From positions 16,926,001-16,990,000 of the forward strand of contig NC_135242.1 in the NCBI RefSeq assembly GCF_947623445.1: a stretch of DNA of 64,000 nt, given 5' to 3'. A program made the position numbers and the translations under genes. The stretch is from Clavelina lepadiformis (taxonomy: Eukaryota > Chordata > Ascidiacea > Aplousobranchia > Clavelinidae). Positions 33,706-46,048 of this stretch are shown here, one piece after another. The notes beneath the pieces were generated by a model. That model saw only the letters and a list, made by a program, of their open reading frames with translations, was not told the DNA's origin and ran no database searches. Each line of letters opens with the position of its first letter. Position 1 is the first letter of the stretch.

Positions 33706-36700
33706 GTAGATCTAATGTTTAATAATAATTATCATGAGTTTAAGGGTTACAACGTTTGCAATTTTACTTATAGTCGACAGTATAACGAAAGGTATATAAG
33801 GTGCTGTTCAAAATACGACAGGAAGATTAAGTTTATTAGCACACTAAAATATTCAGTGTTGCTGTGGTGTGAAATGGAGCAACAATTTTTGTCCATACCT
33901 GAGTATAGTCATGAGGATAGTGCAGAGAAATCCCGTCGACTATCAGGTTCGCTGACAAAACACATTTGGAAGGAAAGTCAAGAAACCATTGCCAGCATTT
34001 ATGGTGTTTATGCCCGAGTTAGTGATGGAAGGTATATGATATATAGTCATTCTTTGCTTCTTACATGTTATCTGCACTTTGTTATTCAAATTTCGCCTGG
34101 GTATCGCATACAACTTTCTACTATGCTATGTGATGCATTAAACCTTTAAATATTTAGCTCTTAATTGATTGCGAATATTCTTTCAGAATCATAAAGTCAC
34201 GAGAGGTGTCCGGTTCAGTGCCTACTCGCGAAGGCAGGACATTGCATCACGAAAAGTGTAAGCAGTTTTTTAAGCTGCATGGTTAGCCTTTTGCTTATAG
34301 CCTACTTAAACACTGTTCATTGAGTAAAGAAACGTGTAGGCCTAAAGGAAAATTTTGTAATAAATTTCAATTCAAACCAGTCTTCAAACGACCAGGTTCA
34401 TGTTTGTTTATACTAAATTAATTTTTTTTAAATTAGAAGTAATGCTTGCTAAATATGAACTATCCTATTAATTGTAGTCCTACATTAGTATAAAAAAGAT
34501 TTTTCCCGATGTTTTATTTCATAGCACAGTTTTATGCAATCTACATTGTTTAGGCGCCGACAAGGTCTTATATTCGTGCTACCATAATTGCGTTGTTTAG
34601 TTGGAAAGCAGCTAATTTGAAAAGATTCACTATCGTAAATTTTTGGTTTGGACTAAGTTAGTATTAACATAACCTTTCAGCAAGCTTGTATACGATTTGT
34701 ATTTTTGATATAATTAATGTGAATTGGTGACCGAAGGCTTTTTGCTCAAAAATAATACATCGTGGCAGACAATGTCTACGTTTTCACTTACACCATACTT
34801 ATCTGCTTGCAAATAAAGATTTAACTTTTTGTACGTATAGTTTATTAAGCTTGTTTCAAATTAATGATTTAGCATTTACTGTAACGTTAATCTATTCGAA
34901 TTCTAATAAGGTGGAATAACATTCTACTTCATTGATCTTATTTTGGATTGGGTCAATGCTTTTGGTTACTTGGATCGGCTGACTACCGAAGAAGACAGTC
35001 TGTTCTATTTCGGCTTAACTGTAGCTGCCATCATTTTCCCGTCATTCATCACGCATGTAAGCATACACTATACAGCAAGTGGTTTTATAACACTTTCCCC
35101 AAAACCAGTTTACATATAACGAATATAGTAGGCTTAATATACAGCAGGGGTCGGCAACCTACGGCCCGCGGGCCGGATCCGGCCCGCCATGCGAAATCGT
35201 CCGGCCCGAGACATATTAATTAGTTATCACAAGAATACGGCCCGCCGTGTCTTATTGAGTTTCAAACTGTAGTGTTAGCATTTAGCAATTATAGTATTAA
35301 TGAAAATTCCGGCCCGCCAAAGAGTTGTACGCTCGACATTTGGCCCGTGACTAGCAAAAGGTTGCCGACCCCTGATTTAAGGGTAAGATATTCGCGTTTC
35401 AGAAAAGCTGTCCCGGCAGTTACGGCCCGCCAGTATATTTTATTTTATCAAATTGGCCCGCGGCTCAAAAAGGTTGCCGACCCCTGATATACAGGATTAC
35501 CTACCAATCGTATATATACGTATAATATTTTTTAGCAAGAATGACGCTATAAGTCTGTTATTATAATTTCCTATACTTACTTTAAATCGTTACATCACTG
35601 ATTTGGTTATTTCGGCTTTTTGTTAATCCAATCTAATCTGGGTGAGCGACATTTGGACATTAACCGCGTGTGTTCGACCTTGCACAATAGTTTTCAATCG
35701 CTTATTAGTTATTACTTAAAAACTACATATCGTAAAGTAATCAAACTTTTACAAGTTTGAAGAAAAATTATTTGTCTATCGATTTTTAATATATTGCTTA
35801 TGTTTAAAAAATATGCTTTGTGCAAAACACCTATTTTCACAATGTACACGTATGTCAATATTTTTCTATGTCGTATGTCTAAACAGGTTTGTTAAAGATT
35901 TACTTAAGAGTCTAACGAAATCAGAGAAATGTTATTTTTCGACCCATATGCCTGCAAAAGAGAGAAAGAATACCAAAAAAAGTAGATTACAAATACTTGT
36001 GATGTAGCCTATAGGTAAAGGCTTAATACCTATTTTTTATAATAATAGCATTTCACATTTCACATTCCAGTTGATTCATTTCCTGAAACTAAAAATAATT
36101 ATTGTCTGTAATCTTTTCTTAAAATACTAAGTTTTTTTGTAGTCAAACAATCTTAATCGTTTGTTGTTATTTTTATTACTCGATGACTCGATGTCACGTT
36201 TTATTACTTGATATCACAGTTTATTACTGTACAGTCGCTCCTACGTTTAGGCTACAGTTAACAAAACAGTACAAATGACCTCTTTGCGAAAATACAGTAA
36301 GTAAATGTATGGAGACGTTGGGCTATAATAGACAAGTGAAACTTTATTATTGAAATAAAATTGTGAAATGTGTGAAGCTTGTCTTACACACCTATAGGTG
36401 TTTTACTTATCTTTCAGACATTTTCCGCTTGGTGGGAAGTTGAAGATTTTCGGTTTAGCAAAATAGAAAAGAGGAAACGACAGATCAGTCACAGATCCAA
36501 TCCTTGTCGGTACTTCTGCATAGTAATGTCACACATTTTGCAAATCGCTCCGGTGTACAGGTGTTTAACGAAAGCTGATCATTGTTAACCTTAATAAATC
36601 AGGCCTCCTGTATTTCGTATCTTTGTTACTATCAGACTCTAACATTCCTTATAGATATTCCCGCGCATTGTACTATGGAGTTAAATCGAGACAACAGGAA

Positions 36701-39700
36701 GTGATGGGCCACATGAATTGGTGGAAGTTTTACGATGACTTGGTATAGTTATGCTTTTGATTACAACACACGTAGTTCATATTGAGCTTTTGTTGATTAG
36801 GAATTTTAAAAATATACACTACATGAATACGAATAACGCTGTTAGATTAAAACGAGTACCGTTATTTAAACTGCATTTAGTCTTTAGTTCCTAACCGAAT
36901 TATATGAAATCAATTTTATCCGCATGATTGAGGCATTTCTAGAGAGCTCACCCCAATGGATACTGCAGTTTTATATCATGATCGAGTTGCAAACCTGCAA
37001 TTACTGGTAAGTTGTATTGGGCGTATATCGGCCTACTGCAGTCTATGGGTTAGTGCCTATAACTTAAAAACACAAAAGTTATGCATTCACTAATAAACTT
37101 ATTACTCCCAAAGCTACCTGAGTGTTTGTTGGAAAGCGCTTAAAATTAAAATATAAAAGTGTAGTGTATTGCCAAAGTCTATAGTTGTACAGAGTCCGTA
37201 TCACTGTGCAATTAATTCATTCATTTAAACGTGGACAATTACTTTGCAGTTATATTTTGCACGGCATCAATGTCGGGCATAGCATTAGCCTTTATTGGTC
37301 AGGAAAGATCGCAAAGAGATATGATCAAAGGAAAACGGCAATTGTCTATTCTTGGATCTGTGGCGTTAGGATTTTACAGGGGCCTTACCATGAATTCTCG
37401 GATAAGCATGGTCATCTAAATCACGCACATCGAACTTACGGTCGAAAAACAATTTCTTATTTTATTGTCCTACCCAACATCACATTAAACACCATTTTTG
37501 AATACCTAATAGCTGCATTTCACTTTGATACGGTACAAAAACCTGTGGTTCTATTTTCCATTTTGTGGGACGCCAGGCACACAATGCTGAAAGCAATTCC
37601 TTAGCTTATGACAAATAAAGATTCGTTTGTGTATTACTTGTTGAAGTATTACACAACAAACATATTCGCCATAAAGACCGCGTACACTATTACAGGATTA
37701 CTACGCGTACAGGATTAGCGAGGACGATTGATGGTTGATAACTTGTTTTACTTCTGCTTCGATGATATGAGTTCTCATTTCTCAAACGGCGTGACAATGC
37801 TGTTAGTTGCTTAATTCTGTCTATACATATTACTAAATAATAAAGTTCGCATTTTATTTATTATCAGACACAAAGGCTTTCACCTTCGGGCAAAGCTTAC
37901 TGAATGTTACTTTGCGCAGTCGTAACAAGTGAGAAAGAAAAGGGGAAAGGGTAAAAAGGAGGGATTGCACACATTACAACAGTATTTATATGGCACACCA
38001 TGCAGTTCAAGCGAGGTGATTTATCTTAACGTGATTAAGGAGAATTTAAGTTTGGTCAACAACTGAATCACAAGATCTCAAAATAAAATTCCAGCATTTC
38101 CAAAACAACTCGTGACTCGATCATGACGTAACCGTCACAAGCTATCCGTACAATTGTCACAAAAAACGATTTTCTGCTCGGGCTTAAAGTGCTGCTAAGG
38201 ATATCCTAAATCTAAAAAAACCTGACGTAATTGTCAAAAACTCGAAAAGTTTTTCTTTAGCGCCTGTTTTTAAGTGAAAATACAGTTAATTTTAGTGTCA
38301 AACAAATCAGAGTAAAGCGGATCCTATGACAACATGCATATAAAATGTGGCGTTCGAGTCACGCCTATATGGCGCACAAGGTATAGGCCTGTTTATTTTA
38401 CGTACAGCCTTAAGGTCTGTAACAAGAGCATTTTCTTCATATGATAGATTCTGTCCCATGCACTACTTCTTCATATTAATGCATTGGCATGGATTGTGTT
38501 CTTTTTCACACACTGGCTGTTTTTCTCGTTGCTAACAATGTGGAGGAAAACAAAATTTTGTCCTACAAAACTAAGGGAGTATGCCTATGACATAGTGATC
38601 GGGTAAGCACATGTTTATCATTGTGAGTAAATATGGCCACTGTCTCATTCCAACATACAGTGCATATTCCAATGCACATTAGCTTAGCCTTAGGCTTTCT
38701 AAACATATACTTTGCTGTCTACTACATTTCAAATGAAATAGAATCAGTGTTACATCTTCTACTACATGTGCTATGCGGTTTGCAAGTAGACGATAGTAGC
38801 TGGCTACATATGCAAACTTTGGGTAGACATTCAACAACATATAGGCTTAGGCCTATATACTTAAATCCAACAGAATAAGTGAAACTAGTTATTTCTTTTT
38901 TAGGTTTTGCTTAAATTTTGGCTATCTCAAAGTTCACCCACAGTCAAAACACCGACATCCAATGATAATTTATTACTTTTGTATCCTGGTTGAAAATATA
39001 GTCATTTCTTTGTTGTGGTTCTACATTCGAGACGGAGGAGGAAACATTTTGGAAACGTTGAAGTTATACTTTCAAACAAAAGTCATAACATTAGAAACGA
39101 GTAATGTCACCAAGTCAAACCAGACCATTCATATGTCAGGCGAAGATGTCAAACCTCCAATACCAAATGATATCGCACTGATTTTGGTGTTTGCCGTCAT
39201 AGTTTCTAATGTAATTGGACTTACCACTGTACCGATTTATTATTTTGTTCTTCGGCCAGCTACTCGACATATTTGTGTGTGTCTTCGACCATCACACTAC
39301 TCATCCAATCAAGATAACGAAGTTATTTCGACAAATGAATTACTGGACGAATCTGGCCAGCAAAGTACAACGAGCACCGCAGCTTCCGAGTCAGTTTACA
39401 TTACTGTTAGTGAAGCTGTCGACAAACGTGGTTTTAATTCCTGTCCTGCGTCGCCTGTTTCAAGAAAAGAAAAGTTGAAAATTTCACCAGCGCCGGACAT
39501 TGTAATGCGGCAGACTTTGGAAGCACCATTGTCGTTCAATAATGTTCCTCAAAGAAGCTTATCTTTACCAGAGTGCACAAGCTTGAAAGGAACGGGCCAT
39601 TCCTGTTGTGCCGCAAATTTCAAACCTTTACAGAAAAACATGCAAAACGTAGACGACAAGCTCAATAGCATTTTATCTCCAAAACCGGAATACATAGAAG

Positions 39701-39945
39701 AATCAAAGAACCACTTGTACAAGAGAAGAAAAATTAGAAATTTTCATCAAAATAAAAACCGATCTATTCATTCTGATAAAACGCTATCTGTAAAACGAGA
39801 CAAAACGTTTACGAATGTGGCTGGAAGAAACGTTTTTAACCGAAGTTTACGAGCTTCCACTTTGTACTCCAGACATTACTCAACTAAAGTTGGTTTACGT
39901 TTTGTAGGACAACTAGCAGCAAATTTGGTAACAACAATACAGTAA
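33688..39945 (+). CDS. XK-related membrane protein B, possibly degenerating
   Basis: Second tandem XKR copy. Well-supported exons with family-typical lengths are 34911-35056 (YFIDLILDWVNAFGYLD), 36418-36560 (SAWWEVE ... ILQIAPVYR), 36655-36742 (YYGVKSR), 36888-37006 (FLESSPQWILQFYIM), 37250-37401 (ILGSVALGFYRGLTMNSR), 38448-38602 (FFFTHWLFFSLLTMWRKTKF) and 38904-39945 (LLWFYIRDGGGN then a long polar tail ending TTIQ). Tentative 5' exons are 33688-34031 (or from ATG 33874), 34187-34257 and 34554-34656. The first tentative join does not keep phase cleanly. Two oddities: the 36888 exon is 119 nt where both paralogues have 124, so the frame shifts into the next exon; and the next exon, still exactly 152 nt, is followed by ATAAGC where both paralogues have a GT donor. 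The last two exons remain open for about 1.2 kb. It may be a recent pseudogene, a divergent isoform or contain an assembly error. XKR family membership is certain; function is not. Confidence 0.75.
35145..35486. mobile_element. hAT MITE in XKR-B intron, with duplicated right end
   Basis: It begins CAGGGGTCGGCAACCTACGG and shows two right ends reading AGGTTGCCGACCCCTG, at 35374 and 35486, with repeated GGCCCGCC blocks between. The 230-bp inner version is a complete short element; the outer end suggests a second copy inserted next to or into it. It has the same terminal type as the autonomous remnant at 1-191. Confidence 0.8.
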
Positions 39946-42654
39946 GTAGGCCTAGGCTTCAGTGTTGTAGCCGACATTAAACCGAAGCAAATTACAGTTC
40001 AAACTGGAAGCAAAATTGTTGGTTCTTGGCGGTTTAGCACTCCACACCAAGTAATCATTTCTTTTTATATCAGAAACTTCCTAGAATTTCATTTTGCCCC
40101 ATATTTTACGTCATTTGTTGTTTTCGTTAAATATCCCTGTTTTATGGGCATAGTAACGTTAATTTCAATACGCCTTTCAGTTGACATGAACTTTCTTGTG
40201 ATACGGTATTAGAACGTTTATACTCGAACTGAAAAAATCTTTAAACTCGGCGATGATTGCTCATCTCTCGAGTCTTTAATATCTTCTGATCCAATCGCTT
40301 TTATTGAACAACCCACTTACTGGAAAATATATAGCAGCATTTTGTTGTTTCTATTTCTGCCCTACATTTTCATTTTCTTCAAGAACCTTTTTCTAACAAC
40401 AGCAAACTATTTTTCCATGCACTTTGTTGTTTATATTTTAATGTTTTTAAATACGGCACAGGTATTTACTGATCTCAGCGTGACAGCGTTCGGATAGGGC
40501 AGTGGTTCTCAACTAGTTTTAAGTTATCGGCGATTAGAACAAGTTCTAGACTTTGCCGGATCATCACAATAATGTTTCTTATAGGAGAAATTTTATTTCT
40601 TCGTAAATCCTGTGGGGGTAATAATGGATTAGGCTACATAGTTACAGCCTATAAATTAAACCCAGCCTACAAGTACATTGCAGATTTGCAGCGGCTAGCC
40701 TTGGGACTAAAACGTTTCTGCCCACTTTGGCCAACAACGATCCTTACCCACCATTCCACTCTTTGTTAACGCGTAATTGCGCGTTTTCCCCCCCTTAGCC
40801 AACCGAATACCTCACACGTTAAGGTTTTCACTTTTGTCCAATATGGCTTGCCATATTATGGGGGAACTTGAAAACGTTTTAAATTAGCAAGTAAGAAACA
40901 CCGCGACTGATGTGTGTGGATTTACGATGTTGACACAGACTGGTAGACCGCGGGAGGTTAGCTACTTAAAAAGTAGACTTTGGGTTAAAAGAGTTTGAGC
41001 ACCCTTGCTTTAACAGATGTCCGGCGGAAAATTTTACATTGCTGAAAGCCCTTTTGTAAAATCTGCACTATTACTAATAAGTAATTTTTTTAGGCATCTA
41101 TGGTTAATTTCCCTACATTTCATAGTTTGGATAACATAACTGCGGTGTCTTAAAACTTCTTGGCGGTCGCCAAAGTCAAACCTTAAGGAAATGGCTGCAG
41201 GCACGCAAACGCTGCACCTAGTCCGCCAGCATCTACCGCTAGTTAACTGAATAATTCCAAAACATCAAAGCGACTGTGCTATTACAACAAGAATTTTGGT
41301 TAACATGCCATCAACTGCAAAAAAGGCTGTGAGTCCGAGTACCACCGTTTGCACTCACGACTAAAATATTACAACAGAAAACGTGGCGTATGCCTAGATT
41401 TGAAGTCTTGCAACGAAACTTTTCATTTTTGCCATTGTCGTTATCGTTTCCTCCTCATGAGAAAATCATCAGTTACGTAACCTTTTTTCAATGAGCATTT
41501 TCGGAAGATTTGCCTCAAAAGTTTCTCATGCTTTTGGCCAAACAAAATCTTCTTTAGAGAAAACCTCCACGAAAGCAAGCCTTTCAGGAAATCAGACGCC
41601 TTTGCGCAGACATGGAATCTGGTTCTCATGCATCACACGAGACCAGCGCAAAAGCAGGAACGTCGATTTTCTTCACCCCCGAGGTTTAACGATCTCGGGT
41701 TTCGTTTTGCTCTACTCTCCGTAGCCCTGATCTGGCGGGGGATTGATTTGGCGGCCACATCGCCACCACTTGGATATATCGCTTTAACTGCGTTTGCACT
41801 GATTGTACGTTGGCAGGTTATGTTTGGTATTTGTCAACTGTCTAGCGGTCTAGCCTCTATTTGTTTGTGTTCGCATCCGACAGAGTAGTGCTATAGTATT
41901 GTAGCACGAGCACACATAGCACATTGTATTGTTTAATAAAAATTATGTTTGGGACAGCTCGTGTTAACTAGGAAGAAAGCGCACCTTGTTCGCTTACTCC
42001 ATCAGTCACCACGGAGCCATAACGGTCATCCACCGATCGAGTGCCGCAAACTAAAAGCGCTTATGACCTCCCAAAATTGAGTTTGCTAGGGTCCATGGCC
42101 CGTACACCTCTGCTAACTGAACGTATTGTTGGGGTTGTGAACTGTTGTTAATTATTATATTATATATAACTTAATTGTTACTTGATCGGTTGTTCACTAA
42201 TCTGACTCCATTGATAGCGCATTCATTAACCCCTGATAGCCAGTTAAGCATCACAGTAACAAAATCAAACTGTCAATGTTTTGAATAATTAATTATTTAT
42301 TATTGGTTGTCAACGAGACGGTTACTGTTTTCAGAATACAGAATAAAGCTCAGATATCATCAGATCTGCAGGAGAATTTCGTAGGAATAAGAGCTGACCC
42401 CATGTTACAGAACTACAGGCATCACATGAAATAGTAGCCTATGTTTCGGTATACCGATTACTGATAGCCTATTTACTAGGCCTACCATATTTTCATCGCC
42501 AAAAAAGAGGACATTTTCTCCAGCAAGTACAATGCAAATAAAGTTTTACGTCTAAAGAATTTATCACATGTTTTTGGATAATTATACGCATCTGCACAAG
42601 TAGCCTAATGCATTCAGCTTCAAAATCATTATGTCCTTTTCTGAAACAAGGGTA
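39946..42654. other. Spacer after XKR-B with hAT-like ends
   Basis: XKR-B 3' flank. A CAGTGGTTCTCAACTAG start at 40499 and a GAGTTTGAGCACCCTTG end near 41011 resemble hAT termini and may bound one degraded element. ATG-led frames at 41491-41724 have no recognisable content. The short repeat ATCATCAGATCTGC (42357) recurs at 45841. Confidence 0.4.
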
Positions 42655-45201
42655 GGGGAAACCCGTGTAATTTGGACCCCTTAAGCAAAATCTTTGATAA
42701 TAACAAAAGTCTTTGGTCGATTTCTTCCAAACTTCACTTGTTTAATCACATACATGAAAGGTACAACTTAACGAAGTATCGGGCTTAAATAATTTAAACT
42801 GCAGGTGCACTACCAAATTAAATTTTTTCATGCTAAGGGTCCAATTTACACAACTGTTGGGTAAAATGGACCCCTTCCATTTTTGGCCAAAACATACAAC
42901 TCAATATTCAATTTTATTCGGATAGCACCTAACTTCACTGTATAAGTTTTCTAATTCAATGACACTGCTGGTAAATAGTCAATTTTAATTTTTTCAAATG
43001 AGGGGTCCAATTTACACAATGTGTGATTGTGCAATCTGGAACCATCGATAACTCACAAAAATAGAACAACCCATGCAAAAACAGAAACACACATTTACGA
43101 ACAGTTGTCGCAGTAATAATACTTGGAATCACTAATATCAGCACATTCTTCATGGGCCCATTCCTTGCAGTTTTTGCATTAAATCCAGTCTTCATCTGCA
43201 GAATCTCCACACACCAGGCAGATGGAATTTTGTTTGTTCTCTGTTTTCCTTCCTCTCTTCTGTTTAGTTTTTTGTGCACCGCCTCTTTTTGTCACATCAC
43301 TGTCTCTTTTATTCAGAGTGTTTTTATGAGGAGAACTTGTCAAAATTGTGGCACGTGAAGATTTTCGCCGTTTAGTACCAGGATTCATAGATCGGATTCG
43401 CTTTGGTAGAGGGCTGATATCTGTGACAGTTACAACACTTTTTTTTTTCTCAGAATAAGAAATGGATGAGAGTAGGCCTACAGGGCTGGCTTCCATGTCA
43501 GAAACTAGATTGCTGATTTCAGCTGTTTTGTTGATGCAAGCAGGAGTGGTGTTAACTGCAGTTGAGCTTGCATTTTCCACTAGAGCTGAGCTTGTGGTAG
43601 CGATTGGATCATCTGAATTTTCAGCTGGATCGAGTTGATCTGTGACATCAGCAGCAGCAAAATCACTGTCATTAAAGACCAGCATATTAACTGGATAAAT
43701 TCCGGCCTTTCAAAATCCATTCACCGCACAGCTAACATTTGCAGCTTTTCCGTATGCAAGACCAAACAAACGACAAATTTGAAACGCGGAGACTGCTCGT
43801 CCAGGATTTGCACGCAGCCACTGCTCAATTTGTTGATAATAATAGGTCTTCAGTCCTACATAGATTCAATGTCGGCACACATAGCATCAATGTAGAAAAG
43901 ATGGGTTTTGCCTGGTAGGATTGCTAGACACTTAAACATGACTCACTTGACAAGTGAACATGCTTCCTGGTGGAGCTCCATCCTTCATACGCACTCGTGG
44001 AAAGATGAAGCCTGGTGGGACAAAATTTCCTGCTGCGCTCATGCAGCAAATAACCGTCACATTTTGTCCTCGCTCTTGACTAGTTATCGAGCCAACTTGA
44101 TGTTTCCCCTTCTTAGCTAAAACTTTTCACAATTTCTGAACAACGTTTATCCCAGATTCGTCCATATTATAAATTCTGGCAGCAGTTAAGTTGTTCTTTT
44201 CATAAATTTCATGAATGAGTTCAAAAAACTTAGCTATCTGTGGTTTGTTAAATCTGGATGCTCTCGCTAGTGATGTTGCCTCCGGGGATCAAAGAGATAT
44301 TTCTGGATGCCTTTTCAGAAATCCTTTCACCCATTCATAGCCAGCAATTTTCTTTTCTGTGTTGAATCTAGTAGAAATGTTATTTGCTTTTGCAATTTGG
44401 AATGCAAGCTTTTGAAGGTCCATCAATGTCAAGCCATAAAACCTGGCTTCCATATCTTCAATATGCTTTGCCAATTGGTTTTCAATCTCTTCCGGGAGGT
44501 CAGTAGATCTTCCTAACATCTTGCGGCTGCCAAGATCTTTCTTGTTCATATTTTTCAGTCTTCTAACAAGACTCGTTTTGGGGACATCAAACTGTTTGGC
44601 TGCTTTTTTGTACCCATTGTGCCATCTCTTACAACCTCTATTGCATGTCGCATCGCTTCTTCATCCCACTTTCCATACACTCTTTTGCTCTTACGCTCAG
44701 CTCTTGTGGTCATGTTTGTACTAAGTTCAAGATCAGAAGGATCACAAAATGACAGTTTAATACCCTAAGAAAACAGGTAATGTTATCTGCCTCCACGTGT
44801 AATTTGTAATTTGGGTCCAAATTACACGTTTTATTGGGGTCCATTTTACACAAACCTAAGCTGAAATTTCTTTCAGGCTCTTCACTAACATCTCAAACTG
44901 ACAGTCTAATACTGTCATGGTACAGTATCTGCGAATGTTTTAGTTGTCTCGAAACGTTTAAATTATTTTCCTACCTGCCTCTAGCCTCCGATTATATCGA
45001 AATAACGCATCAATTAAAATAAGATCAAACACCCCTAATAGTTTACTTGCGTTTTCGTAACTAGACCAAACACAACTCCTGCCAAGATGTCTTGCTAACC
45101 TCTTCCATGTCACGTGATATTTGTGACGTCACCTACCGCTATTAGTCTCAAATCAGCCGGGGTCCGATTTACACGAGGATCCAATTTACACCACTTTCCC
45201 C
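42655..45201 (-). mobile_element. pogo-like DNA transposon, full length but inactive
   Basis: A 2547-bp element with TA on both sides and inverted ends GGGGAAACCCGTGTAATTTG and GGGGAAAGTGGTGTAAATTG. Subterminal copies of GGGGTCCAATTTACAC and variants recur at about 42836, 43004, 44815, 44838 and 45162 in both orientations and are likely transposase-binding repeats. It encodes a pogo/Tigger-type transposase on the minus strand (separate entry). Confidence 0.85.
43095..44713 (-). pseudogene. Broken pogo/jerky-like transposase with C-terminal PHD-like finger
   Basis: Starts MTTRAERKSKRVYGKWDEEA, then a psq-type helix-turn-helix with one frameshift (AAKQFDVPKTSLVRRL). A CENP-B/Tc5-type domain follows (TDLPEEIENQLAKHIEDMEA ... 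GYEWVKGFLKRHPEI). The first catalytic block is IYNMDESGINVV, followed by [20 protein letters not shown] and a PP-x-FIFPR motif. The segment that should hold the second catalytic aspartate (LLLDGHxSH) is missing through an internal deletion. The tail has NPGRAVSAFQICRLFGLAYG, FNDSDFAAADV, ISPLPKRIRS and ends in a Cys-rich CLVCGDSADEDWI/CKNCKEWAHEECAD/YYYCDNCS finger, with a stop inside it. There are about five or more disruptions. This arrangement (HTH_psq, HTH_CENPB, DDE_1, finger) is known for pogo-superfamily genes in several animals. Confidence 0.85.
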
Positions 45202-45203
45202 TA

Positions 45204-46048
45204 CTTCTGCCGCAATTCATCAGAAAACACAGTGTTCTTCTTGGGCATTATTGCTTAGCTTTATTTAGATTTTATGTTTGTCTAAATTAAAACAATGATT
45301 TGAAAAATGATTAGACCTCATTCTGTCGCTGAAAACTCATTTGACTTGACTTAGGCCTCATGCCGAAAAGTCACATAAACATATAATTCTGTTGAAAATA
45401 TAAGCAAGAAAGTGCAAAATGCAAAAAAGGAGTACATTTGGGAATTTTTCAGTGTACTCGGAGGACAATTCATTTTTCTTTAAAAAAGAGGACAAATCCT
45501 CCTAAAAGAGGACATATGGTAGCCCTATATTTAGTGTGAAAGTGAACGTAGTAGTTTGCATACTAAAGTTAAAAGTAATAACTTACATCACAAAATGATA
45601 CATTTATCATTATGAACGCATTTAAGAGTAACAAAAGGAATCGAATGTTTACAATGGAGTGAAGTGTTATGACTGACAATATCAGACTGACAGTATATCA
45701 GAAATAATGCATTGAGCGCTGTAGTACGAGTGACGTGTAATCAAAACCGGGTCGTGTATACTAAACACGGTCAAAATATAGTACAAAATATAGTCAAAAT
45801 ATGTTCTTAAACAAGAAATAGAACACAAATAACATCATAAAATCATCAGATCTGCTCGAGAATTCCCTAGGAATAAGGGCTAATTATGACAATTAGCACA
45901 CACTATTGGCCCCTCTGTAAGTAGGTTTGTGTTAACAAATCTTTTTTGGGGAATCGACGTATACAGCCGGTTTTTAATTAGTTTTAATCTAAAAACTAAC
46001 ATTTTCTAGTTCAGTTTGAAACTATGGATATGGTATGATAATCCTTAT
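45204..46048. other. Spacer with a hAT-like end
   Basis: AAAAAAGAGGACAAATCC ... ACATATGGTAGCCCTA at about 45484-45533 looks like a hAT-type terminus; a related TAGGCCTACCATATTTTC lies at 42477, so the pogo-like element may have landed inside an older hAT copy. ATCATCAGATCTGC at 45841 repeats 42357. No gene was seen. Confidence 0.4.

Noticed and set aside
37185-37604. 139-codon frame as an independent gene
   Set aside because: It overlaps the conserved 152-nt XKR exon in another frame; better explained as the shifted continuation of XKR-B.
41491-41888. Overlapping ATG-led frames on both strands after XKR-B
   Set aside because: No recognisable domain or splice signals; both strands are open to a similar degree, as in random moderately GC sequence.
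42476-45535. A large hAT element enclosing the pogo-like transposon
   Set aside because: The two candidate ends (TAGGCCTACCATAT and ATATGGTAGCCCTA) are similar, but the flanks give no clean 8-bp duplication; kept only as a note.
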